64,000 nucleotides of DNA, taken from positions 1 to 64,000 of the forward strand of contig CANSYK010000003.1 in NCBI GenBank assembly GCA_947651225.1. The letters run 5' to 3'. The position numbers were made by a program, and so were the translations under genes. The notes beneath the pieces are model-generated. The model made no database searches, was not told where the DNA came from, and saw nothing but the letters and a program-made list of their open reading frames with translations. Position 1 is the stretch's first letter; each line of letters begins with the position of its first letter. Below, one piece after another: positions 34,253 to 44,198 of the stretch. The DNA comes from an uncultured bacterium (GTDB lineage: Bacteria > Bacillota > Clostridia > Lachnospirales > Lachnospiraceae).

Positions 34253-36403
34253 CTATACTAAGGTATTTACCTCAAGAATCAGTGCAATCTCACCATCTCC
34301 AAGAATTGTAGCGCCGCCAATCAGCTTACTGCAGTTAATGTAATCACCAATGGATTTGATAACAATTTCCTGCTGACCGATTAAGTTATCCACAACAAGA
34401 CCTGCCTGCTTATCTCCCTTCTTGACAATAACAACTGTCAGGCTTTCCGGCTTAAATTCACCAGGCTCCACATCCAAAATCTTATCCAGCCGAACCAAAG
34501 GAATTACAGTATCACGAAGGTTGATTACTTCTTTCGTCTGTACATGCTTTACCTCAGAAAATGGAATATCCTCTATTGTCTGGATGTTTCCTAAAGGAAT
34601 CGCATATTTTTCTGACCCAAGTTCCACCATCAATGCCTGGATAATTGCAAGTGTCAGAGGCAGACGGATAATAAAACTACTTCCCTCACCCATCTCTGTC
34701 TTACACTCAATATTACCACCCAGGCCTTCAATCTTGGTCTTAACAACATCAAGTCCAACGCCGCGTCCAGAAACGTCCGTGATTTTTTCCGCTGTTGAAA
34801 AACTTGGTTTAAAGAGCAGGTCTATAATTTCTTTATCTGACATAGCTTCTGCCTGCTCTGGAGTAATCGTGCCCTTTTCAATCGCTTTATTTCTGACTTT
34901 CTCCACATTAATTCCGGCACCATCATCACGAACTTCAATATTAACATTGTTGCCATCCTGATAAGCGTCCAGATAAATATGGCCAATTTCATCCTTACCT
35001 AACGCAATTCTTTCTTCATTGGATTCCAAACCATGGTCAGCAGAATTACGAAGCAGATGCTGTAATGGATCTCCAATTTCATCAATAACAGTACGGTCAA
35101 GTTCTGTTTCCTCACCTGACATATGTAATTCCATTTTCTTTCCAAGTTTCTTCGTTAAATCACGAATCATACGAGGGAAACGGTTTACAACGCTCTCAAT
35201 CGGCACCATTCTGACTTTCATTACCGATTCATGCAAGTTTGTTGTAACACTTTCCAGATATTCAATCTGTTCGTTCAAAGCAGAATCTGACCTTGACTCT
35301 TCATCTGCAGAACTGATGGAAACAATACCGTTTTTTGCAATAATCAGCTCGCTGACAAGATTCATCAAAACATCCAGCTTTTCAATATCTACACGGACTG
35401 TCCTGCCCACCGTAGGTTTTGCCGTTTTCTGTGCAGCGTTCTTCTGTGCTGACTTCTGTGCCGGCTTTGCTTCTGGCTTTTTAACCGCCTGCTGTGCCGC
35501 TGCAGGTGCAGGGGTATTTGCCGAAGGCTGCTTTGCTTCCGGCTCTTCCGCCTTAGCTTCCGTCTTACTTGCAGCCGCAGTACTTTCAGCAGAAGCGTCA
35601 GACATATTATAGTTGCCAACAATTGCCTGCTTTACTTCAGACACTGTTTCAATCGCATTTTTTATGGTTTCAAGGCTTTCTTTTGTAAGATAGAGTAAAC
35701 TAAAATCGAATTCAAACTTTTCATCTTCAATATCCTGCACACTTGGCACCGCTTTAATTACCTCACCAAGCTCCTCCAATGCCTTAAATACCAAAAATGC
35801 CCTCGCTGCCTTTAAAATACAAGACTCCTGCAAATAAACAGTAATGCCAAAAATATTCTGGTTATCATTTTGTGCTTTCTCAAAGGTAGTCTTTTCAAAA
35901 TCAGAAACAGAAATGGAATAATATTTTGCTTCTTCCTGGAAATCTGAAGATGCCGCAGATGCTTCTGTACCAGCCGCCTCTTCCTTCTTTGCCGGCTGCT
36001 CTGGTGCTTCCTTACCCGTTGCCTTTGCCGCAATTGCATTTAATGTATTGACAATTTCCTCATTTTCCTCTGTTCCTTCATTTGCAGTTTCCATAATCTC
36101 ATTGAGATATGCTTCCAACGCATCCAGTGCCCGAAACAATACATCGATCAATTCCGATTCCACTTTCATGTTTTCGCTACGAATTTCCTGGAATACATTC
36201 TCCATATCATGCGTCAGACGCTGCATACGCTTGAAACCCATCGTACCTGCCATTCCCTTTAAAGAATGTGCCGCACGAAAGATTTCATTAATAACATCCA
36301 TATTTTCCGGTTCCTGTTCCAGAACCATCAACTGATCACTCAAATTTTGTAAATGTTCTTTTGTTTCATCGATAAAAATTTCAAGATACTGACTAACATC
36401 CAT
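34253..36403 (-). CDS. cheA: Chemotaxis histidine kinase CheA
   Basis: The kinase that phosphorylates CheY and CheB in response to receptor state. In order it has an HPt domain with phospho-accepting His46 (FRAAHSLKGMAGTMGF), a P2 response-regulator-binding domain (about 165-270), and a Pro/Ala/Lys linker. The dimerisation domain follows, then the ATPase domain (NSADHGLE, DDGAGIN, GRGVGLDVVKTKIEGLGG) and the C-terminal CheW-like domain (LVVDNLIGQQEIVIKSIG). It has 716 residues. The ATG at 36403 overlaps the cheB end closely (cheB TAA at 36405-36407) and has GGGGGTG 7 nt upstream. Confidence 0.97.
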   Translation of the reverse strand: MDVSQYLEIFIDETKEHLQNLSDQLMVLEQEPENMDVINEIFRAAHSLKGMAGTMGFKRMQRLTHDMENVFQEIRSENMKVESELIDVLFRALDALEAYLNEIMETANEGTEENEEIVNTLNAIAAKATGKEAPEQPAKKEEAAGTEASAASSDFQEEAKYYSISVSDFEKTTFEKAQNDNQNIFGITVYLQESCILKAARAFLVFKALEELGEVIKAVPSVQDIEDEKFEFDFSLLYLTKESLETIKNAIETVSEVKQAIVGNYNMSDASAESTAAASKTEAKAEEPEAKQPSANTPAPAAAQQAVKKPEAKPAQKSAQKNAAQKTAKPTVGRTVRVDIEKLDVLMNLVSELIIAKNGIVSISSADEESRSDSALNEQIEYLESVTTNLHESVMKVRMVPIESVVNRFPRMIRDLTKKLGKKMELHMSGEETELDRTVIDEIGDPLQHLLRNSADHGLESNEERIALGKDEIGHIYLDAYQDGNNVNIEVRDDGAGINVEKVRNKAIEKGTITPEQAEAMSDKEIIDLLFKPSFSTAEKITDVSGRGVGLDVVKTKIEGLGGNIECKTEMGEGSSFIIRLPLTLAIIQALMVELGSEKYAIPLGNIQTIEDIPFSEVKHVQTKEVINLRDTVIPLVRLDKILDVEPGEFKPESLTVVIVKKGDKQAGLVVDNLIGQQEIVIKSIGDYINCSKLIGGATILGDGEIALILEVNTLV

Positions 36404-36404
36404 T

Positions 36405-37541
36405 TTAGCGCACCCCCACATGCTTTGTTATTGCATCTGCTATTTTTTTAAGCGCTGTCACCTCATCTACAGCACCTGCCTCTGCAATTGCCTTTGGCAT
36501 ACCATAAACGGTACAGCTAGGTTCATCCTGCGCAATAACATAAATTTTATTTGTTTGTTCTAACTGAAGTATTCCTTTCGTACCATCTGCCCCCATACCG
36601 GTCATCACCACACAGGTAATCTCATCAAAAGAGGATTTCATCAATGATTCATACATAATATCTGCACATGGCTTTAATCCGTTTCTGGCCGCTTCTACTG
36701 TTACGGAAAGATTATGTTCTTTTTTCCCTTTCTCTATCAAACGCATTTGGGAACCGCCCTTTGCAATATATACTGTCCCCTTTTCGATTGTTACCCCATG
36801 TTCTGCTTCCACTACGTTAATTCGGCTCAATTCATTTAAACGGCTGGCCAAGGAAGCAGTAAAACCCTCTGGCATATGCTGAACAATTAAAACGGCCGCA
36901 TCTAAATTGGCCGGTAAAAATGGTACAACATACTGCAGTGCCTTCGGCCCGCCTGTCGAGCAGGCCAGTGCCACCAGTTTTCTGGCTCCTCCTCCCAACG
37001 GCGTTTTAGAATGCTTTGATAGATCTCCTCTGAGCGTTTTTTTCGAAGTGGAAGGCATCTCCTTTGCAATTGTCTTTTTTGGCCTGCCAACCGCAGAACC
37101 TGCTTCCTCCCGGGATGGCACCGCAGATTCTGTAATCGGTGGAAGATGTGTTGCCACATGAAGCATATTCAGAAGATTTTTCCCAAAACCTGGCCCTTTT
37201 GCCTCTGCCAAACTATCTGGCTTTGTGACAAAATCAAACGCCCCCAGTTCCAATGCCTGAATCGTTTCCTTTGCTCCCTCTTTCGCAAGTGTACTGACAA
37301 TCAAAACGGTCTCGTTCTTTCCCTTGCTCTTTAATTCACGGAGCAGCTCAATACCATTCATTTTAGGCATATTAATATCCAAAACAATCGCATCGAACTT
37401 CTCACCAGACATCAAAATATCCAGTGCTTCAATTCCGTTTATTGCATAGCGTTCCGCCTGGAGTTTCTCATCTGAATTTATTATATCAAAAATAACCCTT
37501 CTCATAAGTGCAGAATCATCGACAACCAATATTTTTTTCAT
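36405..37541 (-). CDS. cheB: Protein-glutamate methylesterase CheB
   Basis: Removes methyl groups from chemoreceptors. The N-terminal receiver domain has DD at 8-9 and phospho-acceptor Asp55 (VLDINMPKMNG). The linker is Lys/Ser-rich (about 135-180). The C-terminal esterase domain carries the catalytic triad motifs ACSTGGPKAL (Ser), IVQHMPEGF (His) and GMGADGTKG (Asp). The ATG at 37541 lies 9 nt after GGAGG; an ATG two codons upstream is too near. cheR, the opposing methyltransferase, is not in the window. Confidence 0.96.
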   Translation of the reverse strand: MKKILVVDDSALMRRVIFDIINSDEKLQAERYAINGIEALDILMSGEKFDAIVLDINMPKMNGIELLRELKSKGKNETVLIVSTLAKEGAKETIQALELGAFDFVTKPDSLAEAKGPGFGKNLLNMLHVATHLPPITESAVPSREEAGSAVGRPKKTIAKEMPSTSKKTLRGDLSKHSKTPLGGGARKLVALACSTGGPKALQYVVPFLPANLDAAVLIVQHMPEGFTASLASRLNELSRINVVEAEHGVTIEKGTVYIAKGGSQMRLIEKGKKEHNLSVTVEAARNGLKPCADIMYESLMKSSFDEITCVVMTGMGADGTKGILQLEQTNKIYVIAQDEPSCTVYGMPKAIAEAGAVDEVTALKKIADAITKHVGVR

Positions 37542-37589
37542 ATGCATCCGCCTCCCTAATATAATTTCCCACAAATAATCATATAAAAA

Positions 37590-38468
37590 CTATCTCCCAT
37601 ACCGAAACATCTTTGTAATCACTCCGGAAAGCCCCCGACTCTTCCTGCCTGTGGAAACTTCTGTCCCATTTTCCAAAAACAAAGCAATCTCTAACATTGC
37701 TCTTGTACTTACAGCATTCGGATAACTTATCGTCACTGGCTGCTGTCTCATCACCGCTTTTTGCAGCTTCTCATCATATGGAATATACCCTAAATATTCC
37801 ATATTCACATGCAAGAACTTTTTTACTACAGTATCCAGTTTACCAAAAAGTTCTTCCCCCTCATAATAGCTATGGGTACGATTTGCAATCATATTAATTC
37901 TTATGCTGTTTTCATAAAATTCTTCATACCTGCACAAAGTTTTTAACAAAGCATATGCATCGGTAATTGAAGTTGGTTCTGGCGTCGCCACCAAAAGCAC
38001 TTCTGAACTCGCCAGTATCAAATCAACCACCGAACTGGAAATTCCTGCACCAGTATCAATAATTACTATATCTGCAATATGATCTAACTCATACATCATT
38101 CTTACCAGATTTTGTATCTGATCCTTATTTAAGTTGGTAAGCTCCCGCAATCCAGAGCCACCTGATATAAAACCAATGTTTTCTGGTCCTGCCGAGACTA
38201 CATCCTCCAGATCCATTCCCCTGAATATTAAATCAGACAAATTGTATTTTGGTCGTATTCCAAGCATAATTTCAACATTTGCAAGTCCAAAATCCGCATC
38301 TAAAATAATAACCCGCTTATTCAGCCTGCTTAACTGAATTGCCAGATTAACAGATACATTGGATTTACCAACCCCGCCTTTGCCACTTGTAACAGTAATT
38401 ACTCTGGCAAGATGCCCTTTTTTATTCTGTTTCTTTACAATATTTCTTAATCGTTCCGCCTGATCCAT
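37590..38468 (-). CDS. flhG: MinD-like ATPase FlhG (YlxH)
   Basis: Controls number and placement of flagella together with FlhF and, in Firmicutes, helps C-ring assembly. The deviant Walker A is SGKGGVGKSNVSVNLA near residue 28, followed by ILDADFGLANVEIMLG and VIIDTGAGISSSVVDLI. The N-terminal QAERLRNIVKKQN supplies the FlhF-activating helix with its Gln. The ATG shares one base with the flhF stop (TGATG), so coupling is likely. Confidence 0.95.
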   Translation of the reverse strand: MDQAERLRNIVKKQNKKGHLARVITVTSGKGGVGKSNVSVNLAIQLSRLNKRVIILDADFGLANVEIMLGIRPKYNLSDLIFRGMDLEDVVSAGPENIGFISGGSGLRELTNLNKDQIQNLVRMMYELDHIADIVIIDTGAGISSSVVDLILASSEVLLVATPEPTSITDAYALLKTLCRYEEFYENSIRINMIANRTHSYYEGEELFGKLDTVVKKFLHVNMEYLGYIPYDEKLQKAVMRQQPVTISYPNAVSTRAMLEIALFLENGTEVSTGRKSRGLSGVITKMFRYGR

Positions 38469-39769
38469 CAGCTATTTCCTCCAAGGAGCTGCTTTGCAAT
38501 ATTCTGGGCATCAATCTTTCCAATATCATCTGGGACATTCTGTCCCCATGTCGTATAAGAAAGCGGCGCACCAGTAAGCATATGAATATTAAATATATTT
38601 CCTATTGTATCCGTCTCATCTAATTTCGTAAAGACCAGAGTATATTTTGTTATTTCAGCATAAGTCGTTGCGATTTTTACGAGATCTTTATATTTTGTCG
38701 TAGCACTTAAAACAAGAAAAACCTCCCGGCTTTCCTCGTCCACCGTTTCTAAAAGCTTTTGAATATCCTCACGCTGTTCTTTACTATTATGCGAACGCCC
38801 CGCAGTATCTACAAACACTAAATCAAAATCATGCAGTTCTTCAATAGCCTGTTCCATATCCCCTGCTGAATAGACTACCTGAAGCGGAATCCCCAAAATA
38901 TTAGCATATGTTTTCAACTGTTCAACTGCGGCAATTCGATAGGTATCTGAAGTAACTAACGCCACCTTTGTCTTTTTCGTAAGCTTTAAAGTAGAAGCAA
39001 TTTTCGCAATGGTCGTCGTTTTTCCAACACCAGTTGGTCCCATAAAAAAAACATATTTTTTCTTTTTCGATCTTATGTCAATTAAATGTGGCTGCCCAAT
39101 TTTCAAAACTATTTTCTGATAGACACCTGCCAGAATACTATCCAAATTTGCATTTTTGCCAAGTGTTTCTGCAATGTCATCTAAAATCTGACTGACATAA
39201 GTCTCCTCTACCTCATTATCTAAGAGCTTTTTCCGAATCAAATCATAATAGGCCTGATTCGGATTATCCTTTTCCTCTTTCTCTTCCTTTGCCTCCCTGT
39301 CTGCCTGGAGCTGTTTTTCTAATAAATCCTGCAGATTACTCAAACGTTCCTCAATATCTGTTTCCTCTTTTGCGGCAACATTCTTTTCCACCGCAATCTC
39401 CTCCTGCAAAGAAAAATCCCCATCCAATTTACTTGTTTTTCCTGTAAATAAATTATTTTCCTGTTCTTTTTCCTTTTTTGCTTCATCTGCAGCAAGTACA
39501 GCATTTGTTTCCTGTATTGCCTCCTGTAATTTACTAAAATCTGGAAGATCCTGAACAAAAGCACTGTTACTTTCTGAATCCTTTTCCTTTTTTTCTTCCA
39601 AATCATCAACAGCCGCTGTAATTTCCACAGAAGCTTTTTTAAAGAAACGTGCCAATCCATGCGGTGCAACCTTCTTTACATTCATAATTATGGCAGCCTC
39701 ACCAAGGTCTTCCTTCGCAAGTCTTGTCGCTTCTTCCTCTGTCATCGCAATATATTTTCTGATAACCAT
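38468..39769 (-). CDS. flhF: Flagellar SRP-type GTPase FlhF
   Basis: A signal-recognition GTPase homologue that sets the site of new flagella at the membrane. The N-terminal B domain (VIRKYIAMTEEEATRLAKED) is followed by a charged variable region. The NG domain has FFMGPTGVGKTTTIAKIAS (P loop), TSDTYRIAAVEQL, VDTAGRSHNS and TKLDETDTIG. It has 433 residues. It starts 1 nt after the flhA stop. Confidence 0.96.
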   Translation of the reverse strand: MVIRKYIAMTEEEATRLAKEDLGEAAIIMNVKKVAPHGLARFFKKASVEITAAVDDLEEKKEKDSESNSAFVQDLPDFSKLQEAIQETNAVLAADEAKKEKEQENNLFTGKTSKLDGDFSLQEEIAVEKNVAAKEETDIEERLSNLQDLLEKQLQADREAKEEKEEKDNPNQAYYDLIRKKLLDNEVEETYVSQILDDIAETLGKNANLDSILAGVYQKIVLKIGQPHLIDIRSKKKKYVFFMGPTGVGKTTTIAKIASTLKLTKKTKVALVTSDTYRIAAVEQLKTYANILGIPLQVVYSAGDMEQAIEELHDFDLVFVDTAGRSHNSKEQREDIQKLLETVDEESREVFLVLSATTKYKDLVKIATTYAEITKYTLVFTKLDETDTIGNIFNIHMLTGAPLSYTTWGQNVPDDIGKIDAQNIAKQLLGGNS

Positions 39770-39770
39770 T

Positions 39771-41801
39771 TTACACTGTCACCATCCCTATTGATTGTAG
39801 TTCTACGTCAGTTTCAATTTCATTATAAGAAACAACAATTAAATCATCAAACTGCTCTGACGTAAGTTTTTTAAAGTACATCCTGACAATCGGCGAAGTC
39901 ACAATAATCGGATTCTTGCCAAGATCTTCCATCTTCTCCATCTCCTCTTTTACAGAATTTAAGATTTCCTGTGTTTTTTCCGGTTCCAAGTTAATATATG
40001 CTCCCTGTTCTGTCTGTTTGACAGAACCCATAATTTCCTGCTCAATCCTTGGGTCCAAAGTTACAACACTCGTCATCTCATTAGAAGGAAAATATTTATT
40101 GGAAATCGCCCTTTTCAAACTCTGACGCACATATTCTGTCAAAACATCTGTATCGCGCGTCATAGTAGCATTATCTGCCAATGTTTCAAATATTGTAACC
40201 AAATCACGAATAGAAATTCCCTCTCGCAGCAAATTCTGTAAGACTTTCTGAATTTCACCAACTCCTAAAAGTTTCGGAACCAAATCAGCTATCAATGTTG
40301 TGTTTGCCTCCTGAATATTATTAATCAGATTCTGTACATCCTGTCTTGTCAGAAGTTCATCCAGATGTTTCCGCACTACTTCTGTCAGATGTGTCGCAAT
40401 AATAGATGGTGGGTCAACCACTGTATAGCCCAGTGATTCCGCACGCTCCCTCTGTGATTCCGTAATCCAGATTGCAGGCAGATGGAAAGAAGGTTCAAAG
40501 GTCGGAATTCCTGTAATCTCTTCTTCCACATACCCGGGATTCATCGCCATATAATGGTCAAACAAAATTTCTCCCTCACTGACTGGAACACCTTTAATCT
40601 TAATGACATACTGATTCGGATTTAACTGAATGTTATCACGAAGACGAATCATGGGAACAACACAGCCAAGCTCTAATGCCACCTGCCGTCTGATCATAAC
40701 CACACGGTCTAACAAGTCACCACCCTGATTTACATCAGCAAGCGGGATAATACCATATCCAAACTCTAACTCAATTGGATCAACCTGTAACAAAGAAACC
40801 ACATTTTCCGGACGCCTGATTTCCTCTGCTGACTCTTCCTCTTCATCCACTTCCGTCTCAATCTGAGTATCTTCCATAACTGACTCAATGGAACGTCCTG
40901 CAATAATAAAAAGAATTGCATAAATTAAGCAAATTATTGTAGGAAGAGGGGTAAACGCCAAAAAGGCAAGCGTACCGCCTACAATATATAAAACTTTTGG
41001 AATGGAAAATAACTGTCTTAGAAGTACATTTCCCAAGTCAGATTCTTTGGAAACCTTTGTAACAAGGATACCAGTAGACAAAGAAATCAGAAGGGAAGGG
41101 ATCTGGCTTACTAAGCCATCACCAATCGTTAAAATCGAATACCTCTGCAATGCCTCTGTTATCTCCATCCCCTGCATTACCACACCAAGAATCAAACCAC
41201 CAACAAAGTTAATCATTGTAATAATCAGCCCCGCCGTAGCATCTCCTTTTACATACTTTGTAGCACCATCCATGGCTCCAAAAAAGGTTGCTTCATCCTG
41301 GATTTTCTGACGGCGCTCAATCGCCTCTGCATCGGTTATCGCACCAGTATTCAAATCAGCATCAATTGCCATCTGTTTACCAGGCATTGCGTCCAGAGTA
41401 AAACGAGCCGTTACCTCAGAAACACGTTCTGAACCTTTGTTAATAACAATAAACTGGATAACAATCAAAATCAGGAAAATAACAACACCAACGATCAGGT
41501 TACCACCACCAACAAAGTTACCAAAAGTTGCAACTACCTCTCCGGCATATCCGGAAAGTAAAATATTTCTGGTAGAACTGACATTTAACGACATTCTAAA
41601 AAGAGTCGTAATCAAAAGGATTGTCGGGAATGCCGACATACTCAGAGCCTCTGTCGAATAAAGCGATGTAAACAAAATAATAAGCGCAATACTGATATTT
41701 AATATCATAAATACATCCAAAAGTCCGGTCGGAACCGGTACAATCAGAAAGATAATTGGCAACAATATGTATAACCCAAGAAATAAATCCTGCTTTTTCA
41801 T
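39771..41801 (-). CDS. flhA: Flagellar type III export gate protein FlhA
   Basis: The largest export-gate membrane protein; its cytoplasmic ring docks chaperone-substrate complexes. About eight N-terminal membrane helices include LFLGLYILLPIIFLIVPVP. The FHIPEP-type cytoplasmic loop has MSAFPTILLITTLFRMSLNV, NKGSERVSEVTARFTLDAMP and GKQMAIDADLNTGAI. The C-terminal cytoplasmic domain makes up the rest of the 676 residues. The ATG at 41801 has GGAGG at 5 nt; a GTG four codons earlier lies on the SD itself. Confidence 0.97.
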   Translation of the reverse strand: MKKQDLFLGLYILLPIIFLIVPVPTGLLDVFMILNISIALIILFTSLYSTEALSMSAFPTILLITTLFRMSLNVSSTRNILLSGYAGEVVATFGNFVGGGNLIVGVVIFLILIVIQFIVINKGSERVSEVTARFTLDAMPGKQMAIDADLNTGAITDAEAIERRQKIQDEATFFGAMDGATKYVKGDATAGLIITMINFVGGLILGVVMQGMEITEALQRYSILTIGDGLVSQIPSLLISLSTGILVTKVSKESDLGNVLLRQLFSIPKVLYIVGGTLAFLAFTPLPTIICLIYAILFIIAGRSIESVMEDTQIETEVDEEEESAEEIRRPENVVSLLQVDPIELEFGYGIIPLADVNQGGDLLDRVVMIRRQVALELGCVVPMIRLRDNIQLNPNQYVIKIKGVPVSEGEILFDHYMAMNPGYVEEEITGIPTFEPSFHLPAIWITESQRERAESLGYTVVDPPSIIATHLTEVVRKHLDELLTRQDVQNLINNIQEANTTLIADLVPKLLGVGEIQKVLQNLLREGISIRDLVTIFETLADNATMTRDTDVLTEYVRQSLKRAISNKYFPSNEMTSVVTLDPRIEQEIMGSVKQTEQGAYINLEPEKTQEILNSVKEEMEKMEDLGKNPIIVTSPIVRMYFKKLTSEQFDDLIVVSYNEIETDVELQSIGMVTV

Positions 41802-41825
41802 CGTTTCCTCCACCTATCCTGTTCT

Positions 41826-42935
41826 TTATATTTTTCCTTTTAATCCATATACATATGCTAACACTTCTGCTACCATCTGATAAAGCTCTGGAGGAATCTG
41901 TTCCCCTAACTCTACATTATGGTAAAGCATACGTGCTAATGGTTTGTTCTCCACAATCTCAATATCATTTTCCCTTGCAACATTTTTAATCCGCTCTGCC
42001 AGATAATCCGCCCCCTTGGCCACAACAACCGGAGCCTCATATTTTTCCCTCTCATACTTGATTGCTACCGCAAGATGCGTCGGGTTTGTGATAACCACAT
42101 CTGCCTGCGGAAGGGACTGCATCATACGGCGCATTGAAGCCTGTTGCATTCTTCGCCTCTGCTGCGATTTGACTTTCGGATCTCCTTCTGAATTTTTATA
42201 TTCATCTTTTACCTCCTGCTTTGTCATCTTCATGTCTTCATGGAATTTCCATTTCTGGTAAAACCAGTCTGCCAGACCAACAATAAAGAAAAAGAAACTG
42301 ATACGCAATCCAATATTCATAATAATATCGCCAATAAGTGCGATTGCCTGTGGAAGGTTAAAAGAATACATGTCTATTACCAGATTCCATTTATCCTTCA
42401 GATAATTATAAATAACGACCACTAATATTGTTATCTTAGCAATGGACATCAATAACTGAACCAGTTTTTCTTTTGAAAACAGCCTCTTTACGCCACTTAC
42501 CGGACTAAATTTACCGAAATTTGGTTTCATCGGCTCAAAAGAAATCTTATATTTCACCTGATACAGGCTCACAGCCACTGCGACAAAAACCGTCACAATA
42601 AAAAACGGAGCAACAATTATTAAAATCCTCTGAACCTCACTTCCAAGAAGCACACAAATAATAGATAAGGTAAAATCTTCATCTGCATAATCCGGAATAC
42701 GTCGGAAAACATCCTGCATTACTTCCATAATACTATTTCCAAGCGTCCCAACATAAATTCGCAAAACAAAGAAAAATACAAGAAGGGAAACTGCCATAGT
42801 CAAATCCTGGCTCTTGGCAACCTGCCCTTTATTTCTTGCATCTGATAACTTTTTAGAGGTAGGCTCTTCTGTCTTTTCTCCTCCAGAACCTTCCTTTGCA
42901 AATAACTGCAAATCATACTTCATATATGGTATCAT
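41826..42935 (-). CDS. flhB: Flagellar export switch protein FlhB
   Basis: Controls the change from rod/hook to filament export by self-cleavage. An N-terminal amphipathic part (YDLQLFAKEGSGGEKTEEPT) and four membrane helices precede a cytoplasmic domain with the autocleavage site NPTH (284-287; ADVVITNPTHLAVAIKY). The conserved basic FSKEKLVQLL and KMTKQEVKDEYKNSEGDP are present. The 369-residue start at 42935 uses AAGAAGG 9 nt upstream; an ATG seven codons earlier has no SD. Confidence 0.97.
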   Translation of the reverse strand: MIPYMKYDLQLFAKEGSGGEKTEEPTSKKLSDARNKGQVAKSQDLTMAVSLLVFFFVLRIYVGTLGNSIMEVMQDVFRRIPDYADEDFTLSIICVLLGSEVQRILIIVAPFFIVTVFVAVAVSLYQVKYKISFEPMKPNFGKFSPVSGVKRLFSKEKLVQLLMSIAKITILVVVIYNYLKDKWNLVIDMYSFNLPQAIALIGDIIMNIGLRISFFFFIVGLADWFYQKWKFHEDMKMTKQEVKDEYKNSEGDPKVKSQQRRRMQQASMRRMMQSLPQADVVITNPTHLAVAIKYEREKYEAPVVVAKGADYLAERIKNVARENDIEIVENKPLARMLYHNVELGEQIPPELYQMVAEVLAYVYGLKGKI

Positions 42936-43028
42936 AATAGTCGACCTTCTTCTCATAACATAATACCTTATTTAAAAAGAAATAGCAAATACTTTATCAC
43001 TAAGGACCAAAACTTTACAGATTTCTCT

Positions 43029-43080
43029 GTTACTATTCACAGCTATTCTAAATATCATGCGAAAACCATCTGTGAATAAT
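43029..43080. repeat. Dispersed hairpin repeat between fliR and flhB
   Basis: Starts GTTACTATTCACAGCTATTC, contains AATATCATGCGAAAACCATC and ends CTGTGAATAAT, so the last few bases of the usual right end are altered. The ends pair as ATTCACAG/CTGTGAAT. It lies in a 151-bp gap inside the flagellar run. Confidence 0.88.
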
Positions 43081-43086
43081 TTTCCC

Positions 43087-43875
43087 TCAAGAAAACATCA
43101 GCAAAACTCCTGCCATTGACTGTGTAAAATATTTTGTAATAAGCTGCATTTCCTCAAAAAGAAAATCCACAATTCCCGGAAACAGAGACATCAATACAAA
43201 CAACAGAAAAAGGCCTGCAAATACCTTTGCCTGCATACCAATCACAAACATATTCATCTGTGGTGCCACCTTCGCCAGAATTCCAAGCACAACGTTTAAA
43301 ATCAGTATACAAGAAAAAATCGGCAATATGATTCGAAACCCAATGATAAAATAATCTGTAATAAACTTAACAAATATCTGATATAAAGACGGACTAATCT
43401 TTGCACCGCCAATTGGAATCAACTGATAGGAATCAAATAACGCATCAATAACAAAATAATGCATATCTAACGCAAGAAACATCAGCATAAATATCGCCAT
43501 AAAAAAAGTAGAGGTTATGGTGGTTTGTATATTCGTTGTTGGATCCATCTCCATTGCCATAGCAAACCCAATCTCCATATCAACCATATGGCCGGAAAAA
43601 CTCAGTATATACAGACAAAGGCTTGAACCAAGCCCAATTAAAATTCCCGTAATTCCTTCTTTAACGATAAGAATGCTGTATCCAAGCATTCCATTATAAG
43701 ATACAGCGGTATAATCAACTAAATTCATAACTATTAAGGAAAGAAAAAAAGAAAGAAAAAACTTTGTCCTTCTTGGAATCGTTGTCTGGTTAAAAAACGG
43801 AGCAACCATAATGATGGCTGAAACCCTGACTAATACCAATAACATACCATCTAGGTTTCGTAATGTAACATCCAA
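43087..43875 (-). CDS. fliR: Flagellar export gate protein FliR
   Basis: Integral membrane part of the FliPQR export channel. It has 262 residues with about six hydrophobic helices. Recognisable segments are VRVSAIIMVAPFFNQTTIP near the N terminus, EGITGILIGLGSSLCLYI, VDMEIGFAMAMEMDPTTN and the C-terminal LAKVAPQMNMFVIGMQAKV. The start is a TTG with GGAGGGGTGA just upstream; the next ATG (residue 11) would remove part of the first helix. Confidence 0.94.
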   Translation of the reverse strand: MDVTLRNLDGMLLVLVRVSAIIMVAPFFNQTTIPRRTKFFLSFFLSLIVMNLVDYTAVSYNGMLGYSILIVKEGITGILIGLGSSLCLYILSFSGHMVDMEIGFAMAMEMDPTTNIQTTITSTFFMAIFMLMFLALDMHYFVIDALFDSYQLIPIGGAKISPSLYQIFVKFITDYFIIGFRIILPIFSCILILNVVLGILAKVAPQMNMFVIGMQAKVFAGLFLLFVLMSLFPGIVDFLFEEMQLITKYFTQSMAGVLLMFS

Positions 43876-43913
43876 GAAATCACCCCTCCTTCTCTATAAA
43901 AGTTACCTTTTTC

Positions 43914-44183
43914 CTATCGTATTATTGTAGGGATCTGCGCCATAAGCTCTGTAAAAAGCTCAGCCACAGTGCTTAACATCCATCCACCACATAAAACCAG
44001 TATAAGCATAATTGCCAGAAACTTAGGAACAAAAGTCAACGTCTGCTCCTGAATAGAAGTAATCGTTTGAAGCACACTAACAATCAATCCGATAATTAAT
44101 GATATAATCAAGAGAGGAGCTGACACCTTAACAATAGTCCAGATAACCTCGCGTGAAACATCCAATACATATCCAACATTCAT
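43914..44183 (-). CDS. fliQ: Flagellar export gate protein FliQ
   Basis: 89-residue membrane protein of the FliPQR channel. Two hydrophobic helices (VIWTIVKVSAPLLIISLIIG and LAIMLILVLCGGWMLSTV) flank the family segment IVSVLQTITSIQEQTLTFVP. GGAGCGG precedes the ATG. It lies between fliP and fliR. Confidence 0.95.
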   Translation of the reverse strand: MNVGYVLDVSREVIWTIVKVSAPLLIISLIIGLIVSVLQTITSIQEQTLTFVPKFLAIMLILVLCGGWMLSTVAELFTELMAQIPTIIR

Positions 44184-44198
44184 AATTACCGCTCCTTC

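Noticed and set aside
35019-35612. A 197-codon frame opposite cheA
   Set aside because: Shadow of the Ala/Lys/Pro linker and kinase core of CheA; no independent signals.
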